Assembly: GCA_965279195.1 (NCBI GenBank)
Contig: CBDIHP010000020.1
Span: 1 to 57,107 of the forward strand
Source of the DNA: CBDIHP01 sp965279195
GTDB lineage: Bacteria; Planctomycetota; Planctomycetia; Isosphaerales; Isosphaeraceae
Length of the DNA: 57,107 bases
Direction: 5' to 3'
The number at the start of each line of letters is the position of its first letter. Within the stretch, counting starts at the first letter, position 1. The position numbers were made by a program, and so were the translations under genes. The notes under the pieces were generated by a model. The model did no database searches. It worked only from the letters and a program-made list of their open reading frames with translations, and had not been told where the DNA came from. Positions 46,072-52,850 of this stretch are shown here, piece after piece.

Positions 46072-46817
46072 GCCATCGCCGCCTTCCGTGCCCGGCTCCG
46101 CTTGGGATACCGGGGCTTGCGCTTGGGCTTGTGCCGCCCGGCGATCCGGCCCTGGAGCCGCCATAGGCTCTTCCTCGCGGCCGACTCACTGATGCCGAGG
46201 TCGAGGCCGATCCGCTCGAAGGTCTCGGCCGTCCTGCCGCCGAGGCCGTACCGGCGGCGGATGATCCCCCGGTCGCGGGGGGAGAGGACTTTCAGGTAGC
46301 GCTCGATCGTATCGCGGAGGTCGAGCAGGTGGGCCGGCTCCTCCGGGGCCGCGGGCTCGATCGCTCGCATCTCGGGCGACCTGGGGGCCAGGCTCATCGT
46401 CCTGCGGGCGAGCGATTCCCTGGCCTTCGCCATGCAGGAATCGCTCACGTTGCGATAGGGCCGCCCCATCGCCTGATTCTCGACGGCCTGGTGGACGTGG
46501 GCGGGGATGTGGACGTGGGTCCGGGCCGCCCGCTCGGCCTCCCGCATCCGGCCGCTCATGTGCTGCCGGGCGAAGTACGTGAACGGGACGCCCAGGCCGG
46601 GGTCGAACTTGTCGATGGCCTCGATGGTCCCCAGGCGGGCGGCCTGGATCAGGTCGTCGAGGTCCGCGTTGGACTCGCCGCGCCGCCAGCGTCGGCGGGC
46701 GAACCCGCCGGCGAGCGGCTGCATGCGGCTGATGAATTCCGCCCTCGCGGCGGCATCGCCCCTGTGCGTCCTGCGGGCCAGCTCCAGCTCCTCCTCGGTC
46801 AGTGGTCGGACGGCCAC
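46068..46817 (-). CDS. Sigma-70 family factor (accessory operon)
   Basis: This 249-residue protein has region 2 'NADLDDLIQAARLGTIEAID' and 'FDPGLGVPFTYFARQHMSGR', a region 3-like 'AARTHVHIPAHVHQAVENQA', and region 4 'VLSPRDRGIIRRRYGLGGRT' with the helix-turn-helix 'RIGLDLGISESAARKSLWRL'. It is more complete than the factor at 34952. Its basic C-terminal tail ('RHKPKRKPRYPKRSRARK') is unusual. It may direct late or lysogeny-specific transcription. Confidence 0.8.
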   Translation of the reverse strand: MAVRPLTEEELELARRTHRGDAAARAEFISRMQPLAGGFARRRWRRGESNADLDDLIQAARLGTIEAIDKFDPGLGVPFTYFARQHMSGRMREAERAARTHVHIPAHVHQAVENQAMGRPYRNVSDSCMAKARESLARRTMSLAPRSPEMRAIEPAAPEEPAHLLDLRDTIERYLKVLSPRDRGIIRRRYGLGGRTAETFERIGLDLGISESAARKSLWRLQGRIAGRHKPKRKPRYPKRSRARKAAMA

Positions 46818-46820
46818 GGT

Positions 46821-47069
46821 TCAGCTCCTGTTGCGGGATCGGGTTCGGTGGTCGGATTCGATGATGTCGGCGGCGGCCCCGGGGCCCGAGACGGCCCCCA
46901 GCTCCTCGAACGTGGAACCGTCCCATCGGTACATTTGCTGGTATGGCTCGCCGCCGATGGTCGTCTCGCGGTAGTAACCGGCGAGGACGTCGTTGATGAA
47001 GACGAAGTAGCAGTCGACGATCTCGGGCCGGGTGAAGAGACCGGTGAATTCATACCTGACGATACGCAC
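46821..47069 (-). CDS. Small hypothetical protein
   Basis: This 82-residue protein starts 'MRIVRYEFTGLFTRPEIVDC' and has alternating strands and one Cys. Three bases separate it from the sigma gene. The function is unknown. Confidence 0.6.
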   Translation of the reverse strand: MRIVRYEFTGLFTRPEIVDCYFVFINDVLAGYYRETTIGGEPYQQMYRWDGSTFEELGAVSGPGAAADIIESDHRTRSRNRS

Positions 47070-47078
47070 GGTTCCGCC

Positions 47079-47330
47079 TCAGCCCTCGGGGCGTAGGAAC
47101 TGCTCGATCTTGCGATGGGCGACGGCCAGCGTGGTCCGGAGGTCGTCCGTGAGCGGGTTGTCGGGGTAGTGCTCGGCCAGCTTGAGCGAGACGCTCGTCA
47201 TCGCGTCGCCGACGGATTCGAGCGTATTGATGGCTTCCGCCAGGTTCTCGCGGAGCCGCTCCTCATACACGCTCATGGTGGGATGCGGCGGCGGCAGCAT
47301 CTTCAGGATCGGCGGGTCGTCGTTCGTCAT
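47079..47330 (-). CDS. Small hypothetical protein
   Basis: This 83-residue helical protein contains 'LRENLAEAINTLESVGDAMT'. It overlaps the preceding gene in another frame by 68 bases. Its 'AINTLESV' block echoes 'AINALESV' in that preceding gene, suggesting duplication of a short helical gene. Confidence 0.6.
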   Translation of the reverse strand: MTNDDPPILKMLPPPHPTMSVYEERLRENLAEAINTLESVGDAMTSVSLKLAEHYPDNPLTDDLRTTLAVAHRKIEQFLRPEG

Positions 47331-47547
47331 CGGGCTCCTCGTCGGGGTAGAAGGTCTGCTCGACGGATTCGAGCGCGTTGATCGCGCGGCAGACGAACCG
47401 CCGCACGTCGTCGACGCAATCCCAGAGGTCCGACCCGCCGCAGCTGGAGAGGAAGAGGTCCAGGTTGCGGCGGGTCTCTTGCAGGTTCTCGCCGGCTGCC
47501 ATGATCCGGAAGGGCACCGGCTGGGGATGACCGGTGGCCGGCGTCAT
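47263..47547 (-). CDS. Small hypothetical protein
   Basis: I start it at the ATG complementary to 47545-47547, overlapping the stop of the previous gene. The 94-residue product includes 'GENLQETRRNLDLFLSSCGG' and 'VCRAINALESVEQTFYPDEE'. The frame is open further upstream but that is the shadow of the neighbour. It is related in its helical core to 47079-47330. Confidence 0.55.
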   Translation of the reverse strand: MTPATGHPQPVPFRIMAAGENLQETRRNLDLFLSSCGGSDLWDCVDDVRRFVCRAINALESVEQTFYPDEEPDDERRPADPEDAAAAASHHERV

Positions 47548-47840
47548 TCGGGCATCCCCCGAGTCTCGACGGCGAAGGTGGCGACATCCCTGGCGAACGA
47601 CCGCCAGTCCTCCTCGCTGGCGGCCATGGCCGTCGCCAGGATGTTCCCGGCGATGGCGCTGCTCATCCGCGAGCCGCCCTTGAGGTGGGCCGACTCGGCG
47701 ATGCACCAGCGGCGGAAGGTCGGGGCGATCCTCTCGGCCGCCCCCTCGATGCTGCCCTCGGTCCGGATCGCCGACGAGGCCAGGAGGACGGCATCGAGGC
47801 GTTCGGACACCGGGCGGAAGAAGTAATCGTGGATCGTCAA
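47544..47840 (-). CDS. Small hypothetical protein (TTG start)
   Basis: This 98-residue protein starts with TTG complementary to 47838-47840, with GGAG eight bases before. It is helical: 'SERLDAVLLASSAIRTEGSI', 'AAMAASEEDWRSFARDVATF' (in part). No family is recognised. Confidence 0.55.
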   Translation of the reverse strand: MTIHDYFFRPVSERLDAVLLASSAIRTEGSIEGAAERIAPTFRRWCIAESAHLKGGSRMSSAIAGNILATAMAASEEDWRSFARDVATFAVETRGMPE

Positions 47841-47844
47841 ATCA

Positions 47845-47973
47845 TCATCTCCGTTGGTTGGACGACAGGATCGCGCACCAGGCCCCGGCGAAGAACCCCG
47901 CGCCGAACGAGGTCGTCACGGCGGCGAGGCAGATCCACTGCTCGGGCTGGAGCGAGGCGAAGACGATCGGCAT
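47845..47973 (-). CDS. Small membrane protein
   Basis: This 42-residue minus-strand ORF has one strong membrane helix ('LAAVTTSFGAGFFAGAWCAI') and a basic end 'NQRR'. GAGG precedes the ATG by about five bases, and it ends 4 bases before the next TTG start, so it belongs to the operon. It fills a gap that otherwise looks empty. Confidence 0.5.
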   Translation of the reverse strand: MPIVFASLQPEQWICLAAVTTSFGAGFFAGAWCAILSSNQRR

Positions 47974-48019
47974 GGGGGCCTCGGGAGGCAAGCGGGGCAT
48001 CCGTGCCCCTGGGCAGGAA

Positions 48020-48736
48020 TCAGGCGGGATCGGTCTCGATGGGCGGCGCGGAGTCGGAGTAATCCGGGCCGTCTTCGCTGGCCAGCCGGACGTCGCCGGG
48101 CAACTCCGGAGCAGAGACCCGCGGTTCGGCCTTGCTGATCTGCTCCCACGCCCGGACGATCAGGGCAGGGGCGTTGTCGCCCGACTTCCGGTGCAGGGCC
48201 AGGGTCGAGACGGCCCACTCCCGGATCCCGGGGGCGACCTTGACCGCCGTGAACGCGTCCCAACACCAGTCGCGCATCCGCAGGATCAGCCCGACGACCG
48301 CCAGCCGCTCCAGGTGCTGCTCCGAGACGTCATCCGGCTCATCCAGATCCTCGGTGATCGATCGGGCCAGGAGTTCGGCGAGCAAGTCGTGGGACGACCA
48401 GTTGACGGTCGCGCCGCTGAGGTTCGCGCCGCTGAGGTTCGCGCCGCTGAGGTTCGCGCCGCTGAGGTTCGCGCCGCTGAGGTTCGCGTAGCTGAGGTTC
48501 GCGTAGCTGAGGTTCGCGCCGCTGAGGTTCGCGCCGCTGAGGTTCGCGTAGCTGAGGTTCGCGTAGCTGAGGTTCGCGTCGCTGAGGTTCGCGTCGCTGA
48601 GGTTCGCGTCGCTGAGGTTCGCGCCGCTGAGGCTCGCGCTCTTGGCGACCGCTTCGAGCACGGCGGCGCTGATGTCGGTGGCGGCCTCGCTGGTGTAAAC
48701 GGGCGTCGAGTTCCAGCGATGTGGTATGGCGATCAA
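48020..48736 (-). CDS. Pentapeptide-repeat protein
   Basis: I start at TTG complementary to 48734-48736, 6 bases after AAAGGAGG. The 238-residue protein has residues 33-110 made of about 15 perfect A-N-L-S-X pentapeptides (X is G, D or Y), predicted to form a four-sided right-handed beta helix. The C-terminal 120 residues are helical ('LLAELLARSITEDLDEPDDV'). Known repeat-family members can mimic DNA and shield gyrase, but many have no known role. The strict AxLS pattern lacks the Phe usually found at the centre. Confidence 0.75.
   Translation of the reverse strand: MIAIPHRWNSTPVYTSEAATDISAAVLEAVAKSASLSGANLSDANLSDANLSDANLSYANLSYANLSGANLSGANLSYANLSYANLSGANLSGANLSGANLSGANLSGATVNWSSHDLLAELLARSITEDLDEPDDVSEQHLERLAVVGLILRMRDWCWDAFTAVKVAPGIREWAVSTLALHRKSGDNAPALIVRAWEQISKAEPRVSAPELPGDVRLASEDGPDYSDSAPPIETDPA
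48411..48640 (-). repeat. 15-bp tandem repeat encoding the pentapeptides
   Basis: About 15 nearly identical copies of a 15-bp unit (plus-strand GCGCCGCTGAGGTTC and variants with GTA or GTC) fill this stretch. Only the codon for residue X differs between copies. Near-identity at synonymous positions implies recent expansion by slippage or unequal exchange. Confidence 0.85.
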
Positions 48737-48806
48737 ACTTCGCCTCCTTTCATGTCGATGGATGGGGAGAAACGATTGCAGCTGAGATCTTGATCGCGTT
48801 CCCGGC

Positions 48807-49121
48807 TCAGGCGGCCGAGACGCGGACCCGGATGGACCGGGACCGGTCTGCCGCCCGCATCGCGGAGTAGGCGGCCGAGAAGAGATCGAGGGCGGCCCCC
48901 TCGCGGAGCAGGGGCCGGACGAACGGGTGGGACGAGTAGGCGGTGGCCTTCTTCTGGCCCGGCCGCTCGACGGTGACGGCCCAGTGATCGCCGTCGTGGG
49001 CGAGCGAGACGACGATCCCCGAGTAGGACCAGCGGACGGCATAGTCGGGCCTGCGGGACGGGACGAGGTTCCCCCGGGCGACGACGAGGCGGGCGAGCTT
49101 GACGAGGCGGTCGGTCTGCAT
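48807..49121 (-). CDS. Small hypothetical protein, first of the minus operon
   Basis: This 104-residue basic protein contains 'VRWSYSGIVVSLAHDGDHWA' and 'AALDLFSAAYSAMRAADRSR'. It is the promoter-proximal gene of the minus-strand operon. No family is recognised. Confidence 0.6.
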   Translation of the reverse strand: MQTDRLVKLARLVVARGNLVPSRRPDYAVRWSYSGIVVSLAHDGDHWAVTVERPGQKKATAYSSHPFVRPLLREGAALDLFSAAYSAMRAADRSRSIRVRVSAA

Positions 49122-49462
49122 CGGATGGTTCCTGCGGTTCGGGTTCGGATTCCTTCAAGACATCTCGATCGAAATCCCTCAATCGCTTCCGTAATCAGAA
49201 TCTAAATACTTCCTAAAACGGAATCAATAGAGTTCTCCCTGAAAATTTTCCGATCCGCCGCTTTCCCGGGTTTCGATCGGATATTCCCGAGGAATCGGCG
49301 AACCGGATCCCTTTCCGGCGAAAGGGGATCCGGCGGCGATGGCTCGCGATATTCCTGAAATCAGGACTAATTTGCTTGCGATGGTCGGGATTTGTGGTAA
49401 AGCTGGAATTGTAGGAAGCAACCGGGTTGGATGCCCGGGATCACAAGGAGGTGTGGTGGACG
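49122..49462. promoter_or_regulatory. Divergent regulatory region between minus operon and plus genes
   Basis: No gene of its own. A minus-strand promoter reads TTGATT (complement of 49222-49227), 17 bp, TAGATT (complement of 49199-49204). Just downstream of it lies TTCCGTAATC (49187-49196), identical to 10 bp of the operator region at 28004-28013; TTCC-N6-GGAA (49210-49223) overlaps the spacer. A hairpin CCGGATCC...GGATCCGG spans 49303-49333. Plus-strand transcription probably starts further right; AAGGAGG at 49444-49450 serves the ATG at 49463. Confidence 0.55.
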
Positions 49463-49909
49463 ATGCCGCGACGGGCCACCCGCTGGCGTCCTGGCAAGGC
49501 ACTCCCCGACCCGGGGACGGTCCTGCTGACGGGCGACCGGATCGTCTGGTCCGAGGCGACGCGTCCTCCCCAATCGCGCCGGAGGCACCCGCCGGAATGC
49601 GATTGCGGCTGCGGCCGGGAGGCCGCCGGCCCTGAAAGCGACCCATCCTCCAGGGTCGTTGTCTCGCGAGAGCGCTGTCCGAACGGATGCGGCCGGCGCG
49701 ACCTCGCGAAGGAGCGGAAGCTCGGCTACGACCGCTGCTGCCTCCGCTGCTTCACCCACACCTGGGATCCCGAAGGCTGGCAGCTCCCCTACAGCCTCAA
49801 GCCCAAGCCCCTCCCGCCCGGCCCCAGGCTCGCGAGATCGCGTCGCCTGGTCCGGGCGTTCCTGTTCGTGCCGCCGCCGAATCCTCGCACCATCGTCTAT
49901 GACGGATGA
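49463..49909 (+). CDS. Zinc-ribbon protein
   Basis: This 148-residue protein starts at ATG 49463, 12 bases after a perfect AAGGAGG. The first 60 residues are basic and Pro-rich, then 'CDCGCG' and 'RCPNGCGRRDLAKERKLGYD' with 'CCLRCFTHTWD' give two Cys pairs for zinc. The C-terminus is Pro/Arg-rich with 'RRLVRAFLFVPPPN'. It may bind nucleic acid. No family is recognised. Confidence 0.6.
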   Translation: MPRRATRWRPGKALPDPGTVLLTGDRIVWSEATRPPQSRRRHPPECDCGCGREAAGPESDPSSRVVVSRERCPNGCGRRDLAKERKLGYDRCCLRCFTHTWDPEGWQLPYSLKPKPLPPGPRLARSRRLVRAFLFVPPPNPRTIVYDG

Positions 49910-49993
49910 TGGCCCGTTGATATTCGGCGCGGCTGCCCTCTCGCCGCCGTGGCGGGGCGGGCGTCACCTGACCTCGATCGTGGAAGGGTAGCG

Positions 49994-50689
49994 ATGAAGA
50001 GACTCAGCTTGCTCCTGCTGGGAGCCGCCGCCGTCGCGCTGATGTGGACCCCCGGGGTCGCCGAGGCCGGCAAGTATGCGAGGGCCGCCGCGACCTCCCC
50101 ATGTGCGAACGGATCATGTTCGACCCCCGCCCAGGCCGCCGCCCCGACGTATGCCATGGCGACCCAGGCCGTTACCGTCAAGCAGCGGTGGAAGGTGAGC
50201 GGCCGGCGTTACGGCGTCGTGTCCGCCCCTGTGCAGGTCCAGGCTGTGCAGCCCGCCTATGCGACTCCCCAGGCCCCCTACAAGCAGCCGCCGGTGCAGA
50301 TGGCCCCGGCCCCGGTCGCGCCGCACATACGCCAGACGTCGGCCGTCGTCGAGGTGACGCCCGCCGAGCAGCCCGCCCAGGCCCAGCCCGTCGCATCGTC
50401 CGATCCCTATGGGTTCGTCGCCTGGCTCAACCAGACGAGGGCGGCCTACGGCCTCGGGGGCGTCTGGTACGACGAGACCCTATCGGCCTGGGCCGCGAGC
50501 AACTCCGCGAACGGGTACGGCCACGGGATCCGCGCCGGCCGGCGTCAGAACGTCGGATGGGGCGCGGCCGCCCAGGTGTGGCCGATGTGGATCGCCTCGC
50601 AACCCCACCGGGTCGCGATCCTGGACCCGTCGATCACCCGGGCGGGCATCGCCTACGTCAACGGGATCTGGACCTTCAACGGCGACTGA
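49994..50689 (+). CDS. Secreted CAP-domain protein
   Basis: This 231-residue protein starts with a signal peptide ('MKRLSLLLLGAAAVALMW', cleavage likely after AEA). A Gln/Pro/Ala-rich linker (30-130) leads to a CAP/SCP-like domain: 'GFVAWLNQTRAAYGLGGVWY', 'LSAWAASNSANGYGHGIRAG', 'WGAAAQVWPMWIASQPHRVA' and 'GIAYVNGIWTFNGD'. CAP domains are extracellular and of diverse role. A signal peptide is unusual among late phage genes. It could act on the cell wall at lysis or be expressed by the lysogen. Confidence 0.7.
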   Translation: MKRLSLLLLGAAAVALMWTPGVAEAGKYARAAATSPCANGSCSTPAQAAAPTYAMATQAVTVKQRWKVSGRRYGVVSAPVQVQAVQPAYATPQAPYKQPPVQMAPAPVAPHIRQTSAVVEVTPAEQPAQAQPVASSDPYGFVAWLNQTRAAYGLGGVWYDETLSAWAASNSANGYGHGIRAGRRQNVGWGAAAQVWPMWIASQPHRVAILDPSITRAGIAYVNGIWTFNGD

Positions 50690-50699
50690 TCGGAACCCC

Positions 50700-50721
50700 G
50701 CCCGGCCGACGAGGGCCGGGC
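50700..50721 (+). terminator. GC hairpin after the CAP gene
   Basis: GCCCGGCC (50700-50707) and GGCCGGGC (50714-50721) pair over GACGAG. No U-tract follows, so termination may be partial or the hairpin may only protect the mRNA end. Confidence 0.35.
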
Positions 50722-50747
50722 ACCCCCTCTGAGAACGGACGCAACGC

Positions 50748-51284
50748 ATGAATCGGGTCATCAGGACCGGAACTCTCGATCTCACAAGGACGCTATCCAT
50801 GTCCGCACAGAACCGCGTCGTGAAGACGGGCACCATCGACCTCACCCGCCCGGCCCCGCCCGCCCAGGTCATCAACTTCGACCCCGAGCCCACGGCCGTC
50901 CAAGTCCTGGAGGCCGCCGGATCGGTGGTGATCGACCTGCCGCTGCCGGCCTACTTGGCCGGCGACTCGATCCCGACCAAGCTCCACCTCGTGCTCATCC
51001 GGCCCGGCGAGGACTTCCCGGCCTCGGCCGACGAGATCCTCAAGCTCCGGACGGCCTACGGCGTGGTTGACGTGCCCGCCGGCACCCCGGACTCCGATGG
51101 CTTCGTCCCGCCGTCGACTGTCACCGTCTCGGCCGGATACCTCGGCCTGTTCAAGGGCCGGGAGACCAGCCTCATCGGCTGCGATTACGCCCTGATCGAG
51201 ACCCACGAGGTCCCCGACGCCCCGCCGTCGGATCCCCCGGCCGATCCCCCGGCCGACCCGCCCGCCGACCCCGTCCCGGCCTGA
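50748..51284 (+). CDS. Hypothetical protein with duplicated start
   Basis: This 178-residue protein has its first 16 residues duplicated: 'NRVIRTGTLDLTR' and 'NRVVKTGTIDLTRP'. ATG 50748 includes both copies; ATG 50799 includes only the second and has the better ribosome site (AAGGA). The middle is a beta sandwich ('VVIDLPLPAYLAGDSIPTKL'), and the end is a 'DPPA' repeat. It may be a virion protein. Which start is used is unsettled. Confidence 0.6.
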   Translation: MNRVIRTGTLDLTRTLSMSAQNRVVKTGTIDLTRPAPPAQVINFDPEPTAVQVLEAAGSVVIDLPLPAYLAGDSIPTKLHLVLIRPGEDFPASADEILKLRTAYGVVDVPAGTPDSDGFVPPSTVTVSAGYLGLFKGRETSLIGCDYALIETHEVPDAPPSDPPADPPADPPADPVPA

Positions 51285-51295
51285 AGGAATCTCGC

Positions 51296-51330
51296 GGCCC
51301 GCATCCGATCGTGGATCGCGGGCCTGTTTT
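51296..51330 (+). terminator. Rho-independent terminator
   Basis: GGCCCGC (51296-51302) pairs with GCGGGCC (51318-51324), extended by ATCC/GGAT with one bulge, then TGTTTT. It follows the preceding gene by about 10 bases. Confidence 0.65.
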
Positions 51331-51392
51331 CGCGCGCCCCCTGATCGTCACCCCTCGATCTCACCCCGCCGCCTGAATGAAAGGACCGCCTC

Positions 51393-51617
51393 ATGGCGAA
51401 GACGCCCGAGAAGAACCTATCCGTCAAGGACTCCGACGCCGCGAAGAATGCCCTGATCCGCCTGGCCAAGCACGATTACAAGAACGCCACCGACGCCCAG
51501 AAGCAGAAGGCGGCGCTCGACATCGTGAAGCTCGGCAAGCTCCTGGGCGCCGCATGGGACATCATCGTGGCCGTGCTCAAGGCCCTCGACCTCCCGGTCC
51601 CCGTCCCGACCAAGTAA
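51393..51617 (+). CDS. Small helical protein
   Basis: This 74-residue Lys/Ala-rich helical protein ('KNLSVKDSDAAKNALIRLAK') ends with a hydrophobic stretch ('GKLLGAAWDIIVAVLKALDL') that could associate with membrane. It is flanked by terminators on both sides, so it forms its own short unit. A part in lysis is possible from position. Confidence 0.55.
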   Translation: MAKTPEKNLSVKDSDAAKNALIRLAKHDYKNATDAQKQKAALDIVKLGKLLGAAWDIIVAVLKALDLPVPVPTK

Positions 51618-51662
51618 GTCACCGCGCTCGCAACGGCTGTCCGCGTTGCACGTCTCCCGACC

Positions 51663-51695
51663 CCCGCCCGGGCTTGTTGCCCGGGCGGGTTTCCT
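51663..51695 (+). terminator. Strong Rho-independent terminator
   Basis: CCCGCCCGGGC (51663-51673) and GCCCGGGCGGG (51679-51689) are 11-bp perfect arms over TTGTT, followed by TTTCCT. Confidence 0.75.
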
Positions 51696-51715
51696 ACCCT
51701 AAGGAGCGACCGACG

Positions 51716-52213
51716 ATGAACTGGAATCTCAGCGGCTACAAGACGTACATCGCGGCCGCCGGGCTCCTGGGCCTGGCGATCTATCAGGCGAGCGTGGGCC
51801 AGTTCGAGTCCGCGATCCAGACCGGGATGGCGGCCCTGGCCACCGTCGGCTTGCGCCACGCCGTCTCGACCTCGGCGGCGACGCCGCTGGAGCCGGCGAA
51901 GATGGCCGAGCTGGGCTCGCCCCTGCTGCCGCCCGGCGTGGTTGATCCGGCTTCGCTGGGCTATCTCGGCGGCTACATCCCACCGAATACGCCGGGGCAG
52001 CCGATGCGATACGCCGCACCGCCCCCGCCGCCTCCCCCCGCAGACCGCCCGCCCCCGCTGGGATATCTCGGCGGCAACATTATGCCCGGACGCATCGACC
52101 TCCCGCCCGGTCGCATCCCGCCCGCCGAACCGGTCCCGCTCGGCCCCGGGCCGATCCTGCCTCCCCGCCCCGCGGATCGGCCGCCCCCGGCCTGGGGTCA
52201 CGACTCGCAATAA
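51716..52213 (+). CDS. Holin-like membrane protein with Pro-rich tail
   Basis: This 165-residue protein begins 'MNWNLSGYKTYIAAAGLLGL' and continues 'AIYQASVGQFESAIQTGMAA', the hydrophobic shape of a small phage holin or holin-like protein found next to lysis genes. The other 110 residues are Pro/Gly-rich with repeated 'LGYLGG' blocks. AAGGAG precedes the ATG. A long Pro tail is odd for a holin, so alternatives such as a membrane anchor must be kept. Confidence 0.55.
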   Translation: MNWNLSGYKTYIAAAGLLGLAIYQASVGQFESAIQTGMAALATVGLRHAVSTSAATPLEPAKMAELGSPLLPPGVVDPASLGYLGGYIPPNTPGQPMRYAAPPPPPPPADRPPPLGYLGGNIMPGRIDLPPGRIPPAEPVPLGPGPILPPRPADRPPPAWGHDSQ

Positions 52214-52303
52214 TTTTCACAATTTTGACCTAAACATCTGTCGCGGGCGACGGCCGTTTCCGGTTAGCCGGGTTTGGCTCGCCCCTCACGGGGAGCGACG
52301 ACG

Positions 52304-52624
52304 GTGTCGATCGTAGACACGCCATTTGTGAATCACCCCGCTCGCGGAGAGGTCATGACCGGCCTGCTCACTGGAGCCTTGTGGTATGCGGGTGGCATGG
52401 CCGTCACCGTCGTCGTGTGGGCCGCCGAGGTCGCTAAGGACGGATTCAAGGATACCAGCTGGATCGCCCCGGTGATCCTGGCGCTGGGGACGGTGCTCAC
52501 GGGCATCGCCTCGAAGCTGCCGGCGGTCATCCGCGCGTGGAAAGAGCCCCCGAAGCAGCCCAGGCAACGCCGCCGCACGGCGAAGAGGAAGGCCGATGGC
52601 GAGGAAAGCCGCGAAGACAACTGA
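52304..52624 (+). CDS. Second small membrane protein (holin-like)
   Basis: GTG at 52304 follows GGGGAG. The 106-residue protein has two hydrophobic helices ('GALWYAGGMAVTVVVWAAEV' and 'SWIAPVILALGTVLTGIASK') and a highly basic tail ('KQPRQRRRTAKRKADGEE'). Two membrane segments with a charged tail are typical of class II holins or antiholins. With 51716 it would form a holin pair. Confidence 0.55.
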   Translation: MSIVDTPFVNHPARGEVMTGLLTGALWYAGGMAVTVVVWAAEVAKDGFKDTSWIAPVILALGTVLTGIASKLPAVIRAWKEPPKQPRQRRRTAKRKADGEESREDN

Positions 52625-52850
52625 GCAAGCCCGCGTCCCCGGGGTCACGACCCCCGGGGCATCCGACGCGGGGGCCGACGCCGCTGGGACGCCGCCCCCA
52701 TCACCTCGCAGGGTCAAGGGCGGCGGGCGTCGGACGGATGGGGCGGCCGGTCGGGTGGATGTTTTCCCGCTCGACCGGCTCGTCCCGATGACGCAGCGGC
52801 GACGATGCGAATGGACCCAAAGGAACGGATACCCATGCGCGACCCGATGA
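52596..52850 (+). CDS. Small hypothetical protein
   Basis: This 84-residue ORF starts inside the end of the holin-like gene (AGAGGA upstream) and ends inside the start of the next gene. Its first half is low complexity; the end 'VFPLDRLVPMTQRRRCEWTQ' looks more structured. Coupling on both sides favours a real gene; composition leaves doubt. Confidence 0.45.
   Translation: MARKAAKTTEQARVPGVTTPGASDAGADAAGTPPPSPRRVKGGGRRTDGAAGRVDVFPLDRLVPMTQRRRCEWTQRNGYPCATR

Noticed and set aside
49303..49333. Hairpin as a terminator
   Set aside because: The arms are imperfect and no U-tract follows on either strand. I kept it only as a possible structure in the regulatory region.
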